Assembly (NCBI GenBank): GCA_963758945.1
Contig: CAVWXY010000006.1
Span: 1,302,001-1,366,000, forward strand
Source: VAZQ01 sp963758945
Lineage (GTDB): Bacteria > Pseudomonadota > Alphaproteobacteria > Rhizobiales > Xanthobacteraceae
Length of the DNA stretch: 64,000 nt
Direction: 5' to 3'
Shown: positions 32,493-42,182 of the stretch, piece by piece
Layout of the letters: each line of letters begins with the position of its first letter
Position numbering within the stretch: position 1 is the first letter of the stretch
Position numbers and translations under genes: made by a program
The notes under the pieces: generated by a model
Seen by the model: the letters and a program-made list of their open reading frames with translations, nothing else
The model's database searches: none
What the model was told of the DNA's origin: nothing

Positions 32493-34664
32493 TTGACACG
32501 ACGATACCGGTCAGCACTCGTTGCTGCACTCGCCTGCGCGAGTGTGTTTGCCATCTCCGTCGCGGCCGAGACCGCGGCCGCCCGCAGCGGAGCCAAGAGC
32601 TCGCACAGCGCGGCCGCCAAAACCGCGAAGCACAAGAAGGTTGCCGCGCGCAAGTCCAAGGATAAATCGACCTCTGCCAAGTCCACGGTGCCGCAGATAC
32701 CGCTGGCGCAGGGGCCGACGCCGCAAACGCCCGACGCGGAGATCGCGCTGGTCAGGAGCGCAATCGACGCGTTGCGCCACGGCGGCGCCAGCAAGGCCAC
32801 CAGCGTCGCGGCCGCCATCTCGGACCCGGCGGCGCGCAGGCTCGTCGAATGGCTCATCTTGCGCAGCGACCACAGCGGCGCCGACAGCAAGCGCTACCTC
32901 GCCTTCATCGCCGCCAATCCGCATTGGCCGAGCCTCGCCATGTTCCGCCGCCGCGCCGAGGCGATGCTGTGGATCGAGAATCCGAAGCCGGAGCAGGTGC
33001 TGAGCTTCTTCAACGGCTCGCCGCCGCTGTCGGCGGTGGGCCGTCTGGTGCTGGCGCGCGCGCTGCTCGCGCAGGGCGACACCGAGGGCGCCGGCGCGCT
33101 GGTGCGCGAGGCGTGGCGCAACGACTCGATCTCCGCCGACCTCGAGAAATACGTGCTCGAGCGTTATTCCGGATTCCTGAGCCGCGCCGATCACAAGGCA
33201 CGCATGGAGGAGAGACTTTTCGCCACAGACCACGAAGCCGCGCTGCGGGTCGCGCGCCGGCTTGGCGCCGCCGACCTCGCGATCGCGCAGGGGCGCATCG
33301 CGATCAACCGCAAGGCCGGCAACGCGAAGAAACTGCTCGACGCCGTGCCGGCGGACGCGCGCAACGACCCCGGCTATCTCTTCGCGCGCGTGCATCTTCT
33401 GCGCCATGACGACAAGATCGCCGAAGCCGCGCGGGTCCTGCTGGCCGCCCCGCACGACCTCGCCCAGATCCAGGAGGGCGAGGAATGGTGGGTCGAGCGG
33501 CGGATCATGTCGCGCAAGCTGCTCGATCTCGGCGATGCCCGCTCCGCCTATCAGGTGGTGGCGGACGCGGCCGAGCCGACCAAGGAAAACTCCCGGGTCG
33601 AGCGCCACTTCATGGCGGGCTGGATCGCGCTGCGCTATCTCGATGACCCGGCCACGGCGGCGCCCCACTTCGCCCGCATCCAGGAGGTCAGCAGCCATCC
33701 TACGTCGCTGGCGCGGTCGCATTACTGGCTCGGACGCACGGCGGAAGCTCTTCATCGGCCGGACCAGGCGCGCGCCGAGTACCAGGCGGCGGCAGGCGCT
33801 TCCGCGGCCTATTACGGGCAGCTCGCGCGCGCGAAGCTCGGGCTGCCGGCGCTCGCGTTGGCACCGCCGCCGGCGACGCCCGACGCGCGCGCCGAGGCGG
33901 AACGGCTGGAGCTCGTTCGCGCGTTGGAGATTCTCTACGCGCTCAACGAGCGGCCCCTGGTCATTACGCTCATGGCCGGCCTCGGCGACACGCTCGACGA
34001 CGTCGGCACGCTCTCCGCGCTCGGCCAGTTGGCGGAGCAGTACCATGATGCGCGCGGGATGCTGCACCTCGGCAAGGCGGCGCTGGCGCGTGGCCTGCCG
34101 CTCGACTACTACGCGTTCCCCACGGTCGGCGTACCGCGCTATTCGCCGATCGCCCCGGATATCGGCAACGCGATGCTGTTCGGCATCATTCGCCAGGAGA
34201 GCGCATTCAATCCGGCCGACTGGTCGAGCGCCCAGGCGATGGGTCTGATGCAGGTGACGCCGGAGGCCGGACGGGATACCTGCAAACGCTTCGACTGCAA
34301 GTACGACGTCAAACGTCTCAGGAACGATTCGCCTTACAACCTGCAAGTGGGCGCGGCCGAGCTCGCCGGCCTGATGGAGGACTATCGCGGCAACTACGCC
34401 CTGGTGTTCGCCGGCTACAATGCCGGCCGCGGGCGGGTGCGGGACTGGATCGCGCAGTTCGGCGATCCGCGCGACCCGAAGGTCGATCCCATCGACTGGG
34501 TCGAGCGCATCCCGTTCATGGAAACCCGCAACTACGTGCAGCGGGTGATGGAGAACGTGCAGGTCTATCGCACGCACTTCGAGAACGACGCGCCGCTCAC
34601 CATCGACGCCGACCTGCGGCGCGGCTTGCGGCGCGAGATGCGGCAGGACGCAGAGGCGCACTGA
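32493..34664 (+). CDS. slt: Soluble lytic murein transglycosylase
   Basis: A ~720-aa periplasmic transglycosylase that cleaves peptidoglycan to 1,6-anhydromuropeptides. The TTG at 32493 gives a standard signal peptide (MTRRYRSALVAALACASVFA); an in-frame GTG at 32427 would add 22 residues. After an Ala/Lys linker comes the long helical-repeat U/L domain (~residues 80-500) and the GH23 catalytic domain: IIRQESAFNPADWSSAQAMG with the catalytic Glu, LMQVTPEAG, and AGYNAGRGRVRDW. Single-gene unit; convergent with a TctC gene. Confidence 0.9.
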   Translation: MTRRYRSALVAALACASVFAISVAAETAAARSGAKSSHSAAAKTAKHKKVAARKSKDKSTSAKSTVPQIPLAQGPTPQTPDAEIALVRSAIDALRHGGASKATSVAAAISDPAARRLVEWLILRSDHSGADSKRYLAFIAANPHWPSLAMFRRRAEAMLWIENPKPEQVLSFFNGSPPLSAVGRLVLARALLAQGDTEGAGALVREAWRNDSISADLEKYVLERYSGFLSRADHKARMEERLFATDHEAALRVARRLGAADLAIAQGRIAINRKAGNAKKLLDAVPADARNDPGYLFARVHLLRHDDKIAEAARVLLAAPHDLAQIQEGEEWWVERRIMSRKLLDLGDARSAYQVVADAAEPTKENSRVERHFMAGWIALRYLDDPATAAPHFARIQEVSSHPTSLARSHYWLGRTAEALHRPDQARAEYQAAAGASAAYYGQLARAKLGLPALALAPPPATPDARAEAERLELVRALEILYALNERPLVITLMAGLGDTLDDVGTLSALGQLAEQYHDARGMLHLGKAALARGLPLDYYAFPTVGVPRYSPIAPDIGNAMLFGIIRQESAFNPADWSSAQAMGLMQVTPEAGRDTCKRFDCKYDVKRLRNDSPYNLQVGAAELAGLMEDYRGNYALVFAGYNAGRGRVRDWIAQFGDPRDPKVDPIDWVERIPFMETRNYVQRVMENVQVYRTHFENDAPLTIDADLRRGLRREMRQDAEAH

Positions 34665-34955
34665 GCGAAGCGCTATCCTCGCTTGTCGGGCTTCGATACG
34701 CGGGCCGATTCGATCCGGCTCCGCGATCTTGCGGCGCGGCGGTGACAGACCGCATCACGCCGCGCTTCCGGGACGCCGCGAAGCGGGCTTGACCCGCGGG
34801 CCACTCTCTTCGCAAGAGCGCGTTGCGCAGCAGATGGATTGCACCAGCCCGGCTTTGCCAGCCGCAATATCGAGAGCCACGAGTCGGATAAACCCGACTT
34901 GCGATGTCAAGCCCGCAATGACGACGAGCTGTGATCGGCCGCGGCCGAGTCGAGG
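34665..34955. repeat. Intergenic repeat remnant with palindrome
   Basis: This gap between convergent genes contains the hairpin AGTCGG-ATAAAC-CCGACT (34882-34899) and flanks resembling the dispersed repeats of this lineage (CAAGCCCGCAATGACGAC at 34911-34928). A second copy is not present in the window, so the assignment is tentative. Confidence 0.4.
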
Positions 34956-35933
34956 TCACTGCCGCGCAAGCCCGGCGGCCTCGCGCACGGCGTCCCAGCG
35001 CGCGTACTCGTTCGCCATGTGCTGGCCGAAGGCTTCCGCGCTGGAACCGTGCACGACGACGCCGGCCTTGATCAGGCGCTGCTGCACTACCCCGTCGGCG
35101 AGGCTGTCGTTGATGGTCTTGTTGAGCCTGGCGATGACCGCGGGCGGAACGCCGCGCGGCGCGAACACGCCGTACCAGGTGGTCACGTCGTAGCCGGGCA
35201 AGAGGCCGGATTCGATCGCCGCCGGCACGTTGGGCACCGCCGGGAAGCGGTCCTTGCCGGTCACCGCCAGCGCCTTGAGCTCGCCGGATTGGACCGGCCC
35301 GAGCACGGCCGACACCGTGGCGAACAGCACGTCGACCTGCTTGCCGAGCACGGCGGAGATCGCCTCCGGCGAGGCGCGGAACGGCACGTGCAGGACGTTC
35401 ACGCCGGCGGTCTGCCTGAACAGCTCGGCGGTGAGATGCAGGGTGCCGCCGAAACCGGGGCTCGCGAACGAGATCCTGCCGGGATTGGCCTTGGCGACCG
35501 CGATCAGCTCCTTCACGTCGTTGGCCGGGAAGTCGGGGCGGGTGACGATGATCGAGCCGGCGGTGGCGATCTGCGACACCGGATCGAATGCCGTCAGCGT
35601 GTCGTAGCGCAACGACTTGTTCATGACCGCGGCGATGATCTGGCCCGCGGTCATGATGCCGAGCGTGTAGCCGTCCTTGTCGGCGTGGGCGACGACTTCG
35701 TTGCCGAGCGTGCCGGCGGCGCCCGGCCGGTTCTCGATCACCACCGGCTGGCCGAGCCGCTCCTGCATCGCTTGCGCGATGATGCGTCCGATGAGGTCGG
35801 CGCCGCCGCCGGGCCCGAACGCGACGACCATGCGGATGGGCCGCTGCGGCCAGTCCTGCGCCGCCGCATCGACCATGGCGGAGAGCAGTCCGGCGGCCGC
35901 GGATAGGGCGAGAAGCCCGCGTCGGGTCAACAC
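34956..35933 (-). CDS. Orphan TctC/Bug-family binding protein
   Basis: A 325-aa periplasmic binding protein: signal LTRRGLLALSAAAGLLSA, then RMVVAFGPGGGADLIGRIIAQ, VVIENRPGAAGTLGNEVVA and a late YGVFAPRGVPPAVIARLN. I chose the GTG at 35933, which follows GGGAGGG; the earlier ATG adds an odd 9-residue stretch. No tctA/tctB is adjacent, as is common for Bug proteins, which are far more numerous than their permeases. Ligand unknown (carboxylates in known cases). Confidence 0.87.
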   Translation of the reverse strand: MLTRRGLLALSAAAGLLSAMVDAAAQDWPQRPIRMVVAFGPGGGADLIGRIIAQAMQERLGQPVVIENRPGAAGTLGNEVVAHADKDGYTLGIMTAGQIIAAVMNKSLRYDTLTAFDPVSQIATAGSIIVTRPDFPANDVKELIAVAKANPGRISFASPGFGGTLHLTAELFRQTAGVNVLHVPFRASPEAISAVLGKQVDVLFATVSAVLGPVQSGELKALAVTGKDRFPAVPNVPAAIESGLLPGYDVTTWYGVFAPRGVPPAVIARLNKTINDSLADGVVQQRLIKAGVVVHGSSAEAFGQHMANEYARWDAVREAAGLARQ

Positions 35934-36288
35934 GTGTTCCCTCCCTCGCGTCCCGGCCACAACGTACCATCGTTCAGGCGGCGGGCCGCTTTCTCATTGT
36001 TCCAGTTCATCCCTAGATGTGAACTTTCGCGAGGTTGTTGTCCATTCGGCCGCGACCGGCAACGCGGGCGCTGCCGGACCGAAACGGCTTACGCGGGCAT
36101 GGAGCGCCTGCGCAATCGATCCAGCGCCCCGTCATGTGACGGGCGGGACGCTGCGGTGCGTGGGACGCCGCAACCGGCCCGTTGCACAACCGTCCGGGCG
36201 GGGACACCTGGAGCGAGCGAGGGACGTCGTCCCGAGCTAACCGTGGTCCAAACAATCAGGGCAGGTCACCAGCATACGGAGCAAGCAC
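35934..36288. other. Divergent intergenic region
   Basis: About 350 bases between the divergent TctC and disulfide-oxidoreductase genes. No gene, repeat or known operator is recognised. Promoters for both neighbours must lie here. GCAAGCACATG before the start at 36289 is a weak ribosome site. Confidence 0.4.
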
Positions 36289-37722
36289 ATGCCTCAACCG
36301 GAACGGTTTGAAACCCTTATCCTTGGCAGTGGAACGGGTGGCAAGCTCCTGGCTTGGCACATGGCGCGATCCGGCCGACGCACTGCCATCGTGGAGCGGC
36401 GATGGATCGGCGGCTCCTGTCCCAATATCGCCTGCCTGCCCAGCAAGAACGAGATTTGGAGCGCGGAGGTCGCACATCTGGCGCGCAACGGCGCGCAGTA
36501 CGGCACGATGACCGGACCCGTCGCGATCGACATGGCGAAGGTCCGCCAGCGCAAGCGCGACATGGTCGAAGGCCAGGTTGCCAAGCATTTGCAGAACTAC
36601 AAGGAGAGCGGCGCCGAATTGATCATGGGATCCGGGCGTTTCGTAGCGCCGAAAACGCTCGAGGTGCGCCTGAACGACGGCGGGACGCGCGTGCTGGCCG
36701 GCGACCGGGTCTTTCTCAACGTCGGAACGCACGCGTCCATTCCGAGCGTTCCCGGTCTCGCGGCCGCCCGACCGCTCACGCACATCGAGGCGCTGGAGCT
36801 CGATTACGTGCCGGCCCATCTGATCGTGCTCGGGGGCGGCTATGTCGGTCTCGAAATAGCCCAGGCTTACCGTCGCTTCGGCAGCCGCGTGACGATCATC
36901 GAGCATGCGCCTCAGCTCATGGGCCGCGAGGACCCCGACGTCGCGGACGAGATGCAGCGGATTCTCAGCGGCGAAGGCATACAGGTTCTAACGGCCGCAG
37001 AGATTCTCGATGTGCGCGGCATCTCCGGAGAGAAAGTCGACCTTGCCGTGCGGACCGCTGGCGGCGAGCGAAGCATCGAGGGCAGCGACCTCCTGGTCGC
37101 GGCGGGGCGCATTCCGAACACCGCCGGGATCGGGCTCGAGGAGGCCGGCGTCGCGTTGGACGATCGCGGCTACATCCGCGTCAATGAGCGGCTGGAGACG
37201 AGCGCTTCCGAAGTCTGGGCCATCGGGGAATGCGCCGGGAGCCCGCAGTTCACGCATGTATCGGAGGACGACTTCCGGATCATCAGAGACAACCTGGCAG
37301 GAGCGCGGCGGAGCACGCGTAATCGGCTGGTTCCATACTGCATGTTCACGGATCCTCCGCTCGCCCGCGTGGGACTGAGCGAACGCGAGGCGGAGCTGCA
37401 AGGCGTCAGGGCGCGCGTCGCGAAACTGCCGACGAGCGCCGTGCTGCGGGCGCAGGCGACGGGCGAAGCTCGAGGCTTGATGAAGGTTCTTGTCGGGGCG
37501 AGCGACGACCGCGTACTCGGCTTCACGATGATCGGCGCCGAGGCCGGGGAGGTCATGGCCACGGTGCAAATGGCGATGCTCGCAGACCTTCCGTATCCGA
37601 AGCTCCGCGACGCCATTCTCGCGCACCCGACGATGGCGGAGGGGCTCGGCCCGCTGTTCTCGCATGTGCCGCCTCGTCCCGTGCAGCAGGTCGCGCCGAA
37701 AACTGCGTCGCTCGGGGTTTGA
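36289..37722 (+). CDS. Pyridine nucleotide-disulfide oxidoreductase (mercuric reductase-like)
   Basis: A 477-aa class I flavoprotein disulfide reductase. FAD motif LILGSGTGGKLLAWHMAR, redox-active pair in GGSCPNIACLPSKN (CxxxxC, ~residues 44-49), NAD(P) motif GGGYVGLEIAQAYRRFG and the second FAD contact EVWAIGECAG. It has no N-terminal heavy-metal domain and no C-terminal vicinal Cys pair, so it is not a true mercuric reductase; the closing HPTMAEGLGPLF lacks the usual active-site His-Glu pair (HPTxAE is kept). The His-Pro-Thr region is at the interface. Substrate unknown. Confidence 0.87.
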   Translation: MPQPERFETLILGSGTGGKLLAWHMARSGRRTAIVERRWIGGSCPNIACLPSKNEIWSAEVAHLARNGAQYGTMTGPVAIDMAKVRQRKRDMVEGQVAKHLQNYKESGAELIMGSGRFVAPKTLEVRLNDGGTRVLAGDRVFLNVGTHASIPSVPGLAAARPLTHIEALELDYVPAHLIVLGGGYVGLEIAQAYRRFGSRVTIIEHAPQLMGREDPDVADEMQRILSGEGIQVLTAAEILDVRGISGEKVDLAVRTAGGERSIEGSDLLVAAGRIPNTAGIGLEEAGVALDDRGYIRVNERLETSASEVWAIGECAGSPQFTHVSEDDFRIIRDNLAGARRSTRNRLVPYCMFTDPPLARVGLSEREAELQGVRARVAKLPTSAVLRAQATGEARGLMKVLVGASDDRVLGFTMIGAEAGEVMATVQMAMLADLPYPKLRDAILAHPTMAEGLGPLFSHVPPRPVQQVAPKTASLGV

Positions 37723-37740
37723 TGCCCCGCGTTGAATGGA

Positions 37741-39289
37741 TTACGGGCGCGAAGCTGAGCGTGCTTCAGGGGGAACGCCTGGCAGACGCTGCGATTCTTG
37801 CTGTTGCTCGGACGGGATCGCCAACAGTTCGGCTTGTCCGAGCGCCATCAACGCGCCTTCGGGAGCTGCCAGGCCTCGCCCCCTGCACTGAACCGCGAAC
37901 GCCGTCCCCGGGCCGAAGTCGCGCACGGCGTCTTGAGGCGCCGCGCGCAGGAATTCGGCACGACTGGCCGGGTCGACGATCAAACTCGCCAGCCGTCGGT
38001 ACAAGGTCGCCAGGTCCGACGCTTCGCGCGCGGCCTGGCGCACCGCCAGACGCGCATAGGGGCCGATGGCCAGTCCCAGTTTCGCTTCCACCTCCAGCAG
38101 CGTCTCGATCTCCCAATCGACGATGGGACCGCGGTCGTGATCCTCCTTCGCCGCCGGCTCTATCCAGTCAGGCACGGATGGCTCTGAACCGAACAGCCGC
38201 AGCTCGCCCGCGACGACGACGGCAACCGCTTGATCGAGATCCCGAGGCAACAGGATCGGCTCGTTCGGTGCATAGAGAAGGCGCCGCCCGCAGCGCACGA
38301 GACGCTCGAGCTCGGCTTGATCCCGATCGCGCCAGCGGCGCGCGCCTGCCAGCGCCGAAACCATGCGGCCGACCGGCTCATGCGCGCCGATGCGGACAGG
38401 AGCGGTGAACGCAAGCAGGGCATCGCCGTCCGGGTGCAATCGTGATCGCGGCATGACGATCCCGTGTCGCTGGTAGGCGTACCACACCCTGGTGCGAACC
38501 GCCGGCGCGAGCGGGTCGTCGTCGAGGAGCGCTGCCCGGGCGAAACATCGCACGCGGTACTCGACCAGCCCCTCCTCCGGTCGCATCGCATTCAGGTCGA
38601 CGTTGATCGGATGGTCGGGGGAAACTTCGTCGATTGCGCTCACCGCCGCCTTGATGATGTCGGCGACGTGACCGGGCGGGATGGAGATGGGTGCGGGAAC
38701 CAACACCTCCGTGCGCAGGAATTCGCCCGGCCGAAAAACCGCCACTGTGTTTCCGGCGATCGTCGTGTTCGGCACGATGACCACCGTTCCGTCCGGCCGG
38801 CGCGCCTTGATCGCGCGCAGGCCGATGGCCTCCATCTGCGCCAATCGGTTGTCGACCCGGATGACGCCTCCAGGCTGGAAGTTGCGCTCGAGCTGCAACG
38901 AGAACTCCGGAAAACAGGCCGGCCATGGTCGACTGCGCCGCGAGCCCGATGACCGCCGTGATCACCGCCGAGGTCGTGAGCAGGGCGGTGATGTTGAAGT
39001 CGAGCCCGTACTTCAGGATCAGCGCCGCTGCCCCCACGCCGAGAACGGCATGGACGACGATCCGCATCAGCGCGGTCGACGGAACGCCCCAAACCCGTTC
39101 GATCAGCCCGTCGATCAACGCCAGTCCGAGAAGCCGCACGACCGCGATGCCGCTGAGCACGAACGCCGAAACCCGCGCCACCTCCAGGATCACCGGATTT
39201 GATCCGCTCGGATCGTTGGCGGTGATCGAATAGGCGAACCAGGCCAGGACGGTGGCCGCCAGCAGGGCCAACTCGCGCGTGAAGGTCAT
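37741..39289 (-). pseudogene. MscS-type channel with cyclic-nucleotide-binding-like domain, frameshifted
   Basis: The N-terminal part (39289 to ~38905) encodes several membrane helices ending in the MscS pore helix VIGLAAQSTMAGLFSG. The next codons belong to a different frame: LQLERNFQPGGVIRVDNR and PNTTIAGNTV, the MscS beta domain, continuing to 37741. Removing one base near 38900-38907 joins them into a ~515-aa protein. Past residue ~300 a C-terminal region with PRDLDQAVAVVVAGELRLFG resembles a cyclic-nucleotide-binding barrel, as in MscS-CNG type channels. Either a recent mutation or a sequencing indel. Confidence 0.8.
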
Positions 39290-39298
39290 CTGCCCACC

Positions 39299-40191
39299 CT
39301 AAGCCTGATGCGAGTGGCGACTTTGCTCGGCGTGCCCCAGGGCCAGCACCAGGCTGCGGTGCAGGCGATTGATCGCGCGCGCCAGCGTGCGGAATTCCGC
39401 CGATCCTTGGGGCGTGAGCTCCTCCGCGCCATGCTCGCCGGTGCTCAGCCGCTCCGCCTGCTCGGCCAAGCGCTGGACCGGTGTCGCCACGGCCCACTGG
39501 ACGACGAGATGACGACGATGAGGGCGATGATCAGCACGCAGCCCAAGGCGATGAGGAACCAGAAGACGTTTGAAAGCGCGATCGCCAGCCGCTCCGATTT
39601 CGGCACCAAGATGAACTTCGCCCCGATGACCTCGCCTTGCTTCCAGCCGAAACCATGCGTGGGACCGTAGCTCGCAAGCATGGCTGCCGGGGCGTTCTTG
39701 GGGTCGCCGTGGCAGCTCAAGCAGGCGGGATCGGAGATCCGAACGGGCTGCGCGATGTACAGAAACGTCCGCGTCTGCTCGTTGTGCTCGCCCGAGAGCT
39801 CGTTCAGGCCGGCATCCTCCCGGAACCGCTGAATGACGTCGGATTCCCAGGCGCGGGGCAGATCGTCGAGATTGGTCGGATTGAGCGCGGTCTCGCGATA
39901 GGTATATTCGGCGAACGCCGCATTGAAGCGCTTCATGATGGTCTGGGTGGCAAACGAGGGCACGCTCTCGGCGTGGAAATCATCGTCTGAGCGCGCGGAC
40001 AGCAGCGGCGTGATGCGCTCGGAGGTGTAGTTGCGCGCGGCGGTCGCGGCCGCCAGCATCATGCGCGCCTCGCGCACGGCCTCTCGCTCGGCCTGCATCA
40101 AGGCGCCGCGATAGAAGATCACCGCGACGATGACAAAGCTTGCAAGAAACGTGAGCCCGAGCGTAATGGCGAACGTGTTCTGTAGACGCAT
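39299..40191 (-). pseudogene. Membrane heme-sensor protein (Tll0287/DUF3365-like + HAMP), frameshifted
   Basis: The protein begins at 40191 with a membrane helix (FAITLGLTFLASFVIVAVIFY), has a periplasmic domain with a c-type heme site DPACLSCHGDP (CxxCH) as in the DUF3365/Tll0287 family, and a second helix (FWFLIALGCVLIIALIVVIS). Right after this helix, near 39500-39510, the frame changes; the HAMP continuation VATPVQRLAEQAERLS is in the next frame and ends at 39299. One base restores a ~297-aa protein. It has no kinase or cyclase domain after HAMP. Ten bases from the MscS gene, likely one transcript. Confidence 0.78.
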
Positions 40192-40356
40192 AGGCTTGCC
40201 TGATTCCTCAACGCTCGCCCCCATGCAGGAGTTGGTTGCTTACCATGCGATGTCGGCTGTTGTCTGCATGCCCGCTCGCCCGGGTCGCCGGCCGCCGGTG
40301 CCGCGGATCGCACTAACGAAAGGGGCATTGGGCTCGGCAACATGGCGCCGAGCGGG

Positions 40357-41337
40357 TCATTTCAGGCCGGCGGCGTCGAGGATGGCGTCGGTCTCGGTCA
40401 GCCAGACCTTATCATCCTTCTTGAGACGAGAGAGAACACGCCGCAAGGCGGCCGCCCCATCGGGCGTGCCGATCACAAAAGGGTGGATCCCGATGACCAC
40501 CGTGGTCGCCTCGCGCGCGGGCTCGGCGCGGGCCTCGCTGGCCAGCTCGAGCACGTAATCGAGCCAGAGGGTCTCGATCTCCGTGGGCGTCTTCATCCGT
40601 GCCAGATGCTGGCCCATGTCGACGGTGACGACCGGATAGGGCAGCAGAACCAGCGACCCGTCCGGGGTCTTCAAGCGTGAAATGATGTCGGAATCCATCT
40701 GGTCGAGGGTGTAGGTGATGCCCTCGGCCGCCATCGCCTGCATCGTGTCGCCATTGGAATAGACGCTCGGGCTGGACCAGCCGGTGGGCTTGGCGCCGGT
40801 CGCGGCGGCGATCAGGTCCAGCGTTTGACGGATATAGGCTTTCTGTTCGGCAAGCCCACGGCCGAGCGGGAGCATGCGGCTGGTATTGTTCATGCCATGG
40901 GCGATGATCGGCGCCTTCGGCTGCGCGGCGCGGAACTCCTTCCATACCGATGCGTGCTTACCGGGAAATTCCGCGTTCAAGACGATGCTGAGCGGAACAT
41001 CCAACTCCTTGAACAGCCGGCCGACGCGCGGGATGCCCCAGTCGATCGCGTATTGGCGGAACGCCTCGTTCACGAGATCCGGGTTGCGGGTCGCGAGGTC
41101 CGGCCGGAACACCGGGCCCTGGCCGAAGCCGAACTCCTCGACGAACAGGGCGAAGCTGACCGCGACTTTTCTACTGCCGGGCCAGGCCGCGACATGGACG
41201 GGATCGCGCGGGAAGGCGGTGACCCAGTCGGGTCCGCCCTGGGCGAAGGTCGCGCAAGGAAGGTGGGCGGCGAGCAGCAGTATCAGCCCGACGACGGAGC
41301 CGGGCCCCAAAGTCTTCCGTGTCATCAGCTGCCTCAT
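40357..41337 (-). CDS. Exported polysaccharide deacetylase-family protein
   Basis: A 326-aa NodB-homology (CE4-like) protein with a signal peptide (LGPGSVVGLILLLAAHLPCA). The pattern YAIDWGIPRVGRLFKELDVPLSIVLN, IIAHGMNN and WSSPSVYSNGDTM resembles the PuuE/HpPgdA branch, whose members act on allantoin or peptidoglycan. The metal-site Asp-His-His triad is only partly evident: HGMNN carries one His, the second is missing. It follows the encapsulin gene by ~27 bases on the same strand, so it may be co-transcribed; because it is exported it should not be encapsulin cargo. Confidence 0.75.
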   Translation of the reverse strand: MRQLMTRKTLGPGSVVGLILLLAAHLPCATFAQGGPDWVTAFPRDPVHVAAWPGSRKVAVSFALFVEEFGFGQGPVFRPDLATRNPDLVNEAFRQYAIDWGIPRVGRLFKELDVPLSIVLNAEFPGKHASVWKEFRAAQPKAPIIAHGMNNTSRMLPLGRGLAEQKAYIRQTLDLIAAATGAKPTGWSSPSVYSNGDTMQAMAAEGITYTLDQMDSDIISRLKTPDGSLVLLPYPVVTVDMGQHLARMKTPTEIETLWLDYVLELASEARAEPAREATTVVIGIHPFVIGTPDGAAALRRVLSRLKKDDKVWLTETDAILDAAGLK

Positions 41338-41363
41338 CGCTGCTTCGATGCCGCCGGGCATCG

Positions 41364-42182
41364 TCAGGTCGCCTTCGCCTTGGTCGGAGGCGCCAGCGCG
41401 ACGGCGGCCTCGCTGGTGAGCAGAAGGAAAGTGAGCGTCTCCTGCAGATAGAGCCGCACGGTGGTCTCCGTGTGGCTGGAATAGCCGATGGAGACGTCCT
41501 GGCCGAGATGCAGCTCGAAATCGCCGCCGCGGGTGGTCGTCACGAAAGCGCCCGCAATGGCGGGCGCCCAGATGATCTCGTCGTTGACCAGCCGCCTGAC
41601 ATGGTCCAGCACCGGGTAGCCGTGGTCGCTGGTCTCGGCCAATGCGGTATAGGCGTCGGCGCCGAACAGCACCGCATAGGGGCCGTTGACGCCGACGAGA
41701 CGCAGCTGGCTCAAGGCCTGGGCGATGGCTTCGGGGTAGTCGCGCACCTCGGCCGGGAGCGCCACGATCGGATTGCTGGTCCCCTGACGGATGCCCTCGA
41801 TGCCGGCGGCGGCGTAGCCCTCGAAGATGGCGCCGTCTTCGGCGAAGGCGATCCGGCGCGCGGCGTCCTTTGCCGGTTGCCAGTCCGAGTCGTTGGCGCC
41901 ACGCTCCACGTCGTCGATCGCCTGGCGATCCAGCTCGAACGGAACGCGCAGCTCGACCAACGCATTCACTTCGCGCTGCCGCGCCACGATGCCATCCGAC
42001 GGCGCCGCTATGGTCCGCAGATGCCCGGTGCCGACGGCGGACAGTGCGCTGCCGCCGGGCGCGCGCAGGTCGACCACCCGCCGGCCGGCGAGGTAGCGCT
42101 TGAGCGTGCGCGAGGTCTCTTCCTCGATCTGTGCCCAGGCCGCATCCGAAACGGGGGCAAGCTCGCGATGCAGGTTATTCAT
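41364..42182 (-). CDS. Encapsulin shell protein (family 1)
   Basis: A 272-aa HK97-fold encapsulin, the usual length. Characteristic segments: MNNLHRELAPVSDAAW (the N-terminal helix that contacts cargo), ALVELRVPFELDRQAIDDVERGA, EDGAIFEGYAAAGIEGI, and the late LGQDVSIGYSSHTETTVRLYLQET. Its ATG overlaps the end of the DyP peroxidase gene by eight bases. The product should self-assemble into a ~60-subunit (T=1) compartment in the cytoplasm and take up DyP through its C-terminal tag. Encapsulin-DyP pairs are linked to oxidative-stress defence. Confidence 0.94.
   Translation of the reverse strand: MNNLHRELAPVSDAAWAQIEEETSRTLKRYLAGRRVVDLRAPGGSALSAVGTGHLRTIAAPSDGIVARQREVNALVELRVPFELDRQAIDDVERGANDSDWQPAKDAARRIAFAEDGAIFEGYAAAGIEGIRQGTSNPIVALPAEVRDYPEAIAQALSQLRLVGVNGPYAVLFGADAYTALAETSDHGYPVLDHVRRLVNDEIIWAPAIAGAFVTTTRGGDFELHLGQDVSIGYSSHTETTVRLYLQETLTFLLLTSEAAVALAPPTKAKAT

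Noticed and set aside
36289..37722. Naming the disulfide oxidoreductase merA
   Set aside because: It lacks the N-terminal metal-binding domain and the C-terminal Cys pair, and no mer genes are adjacent.
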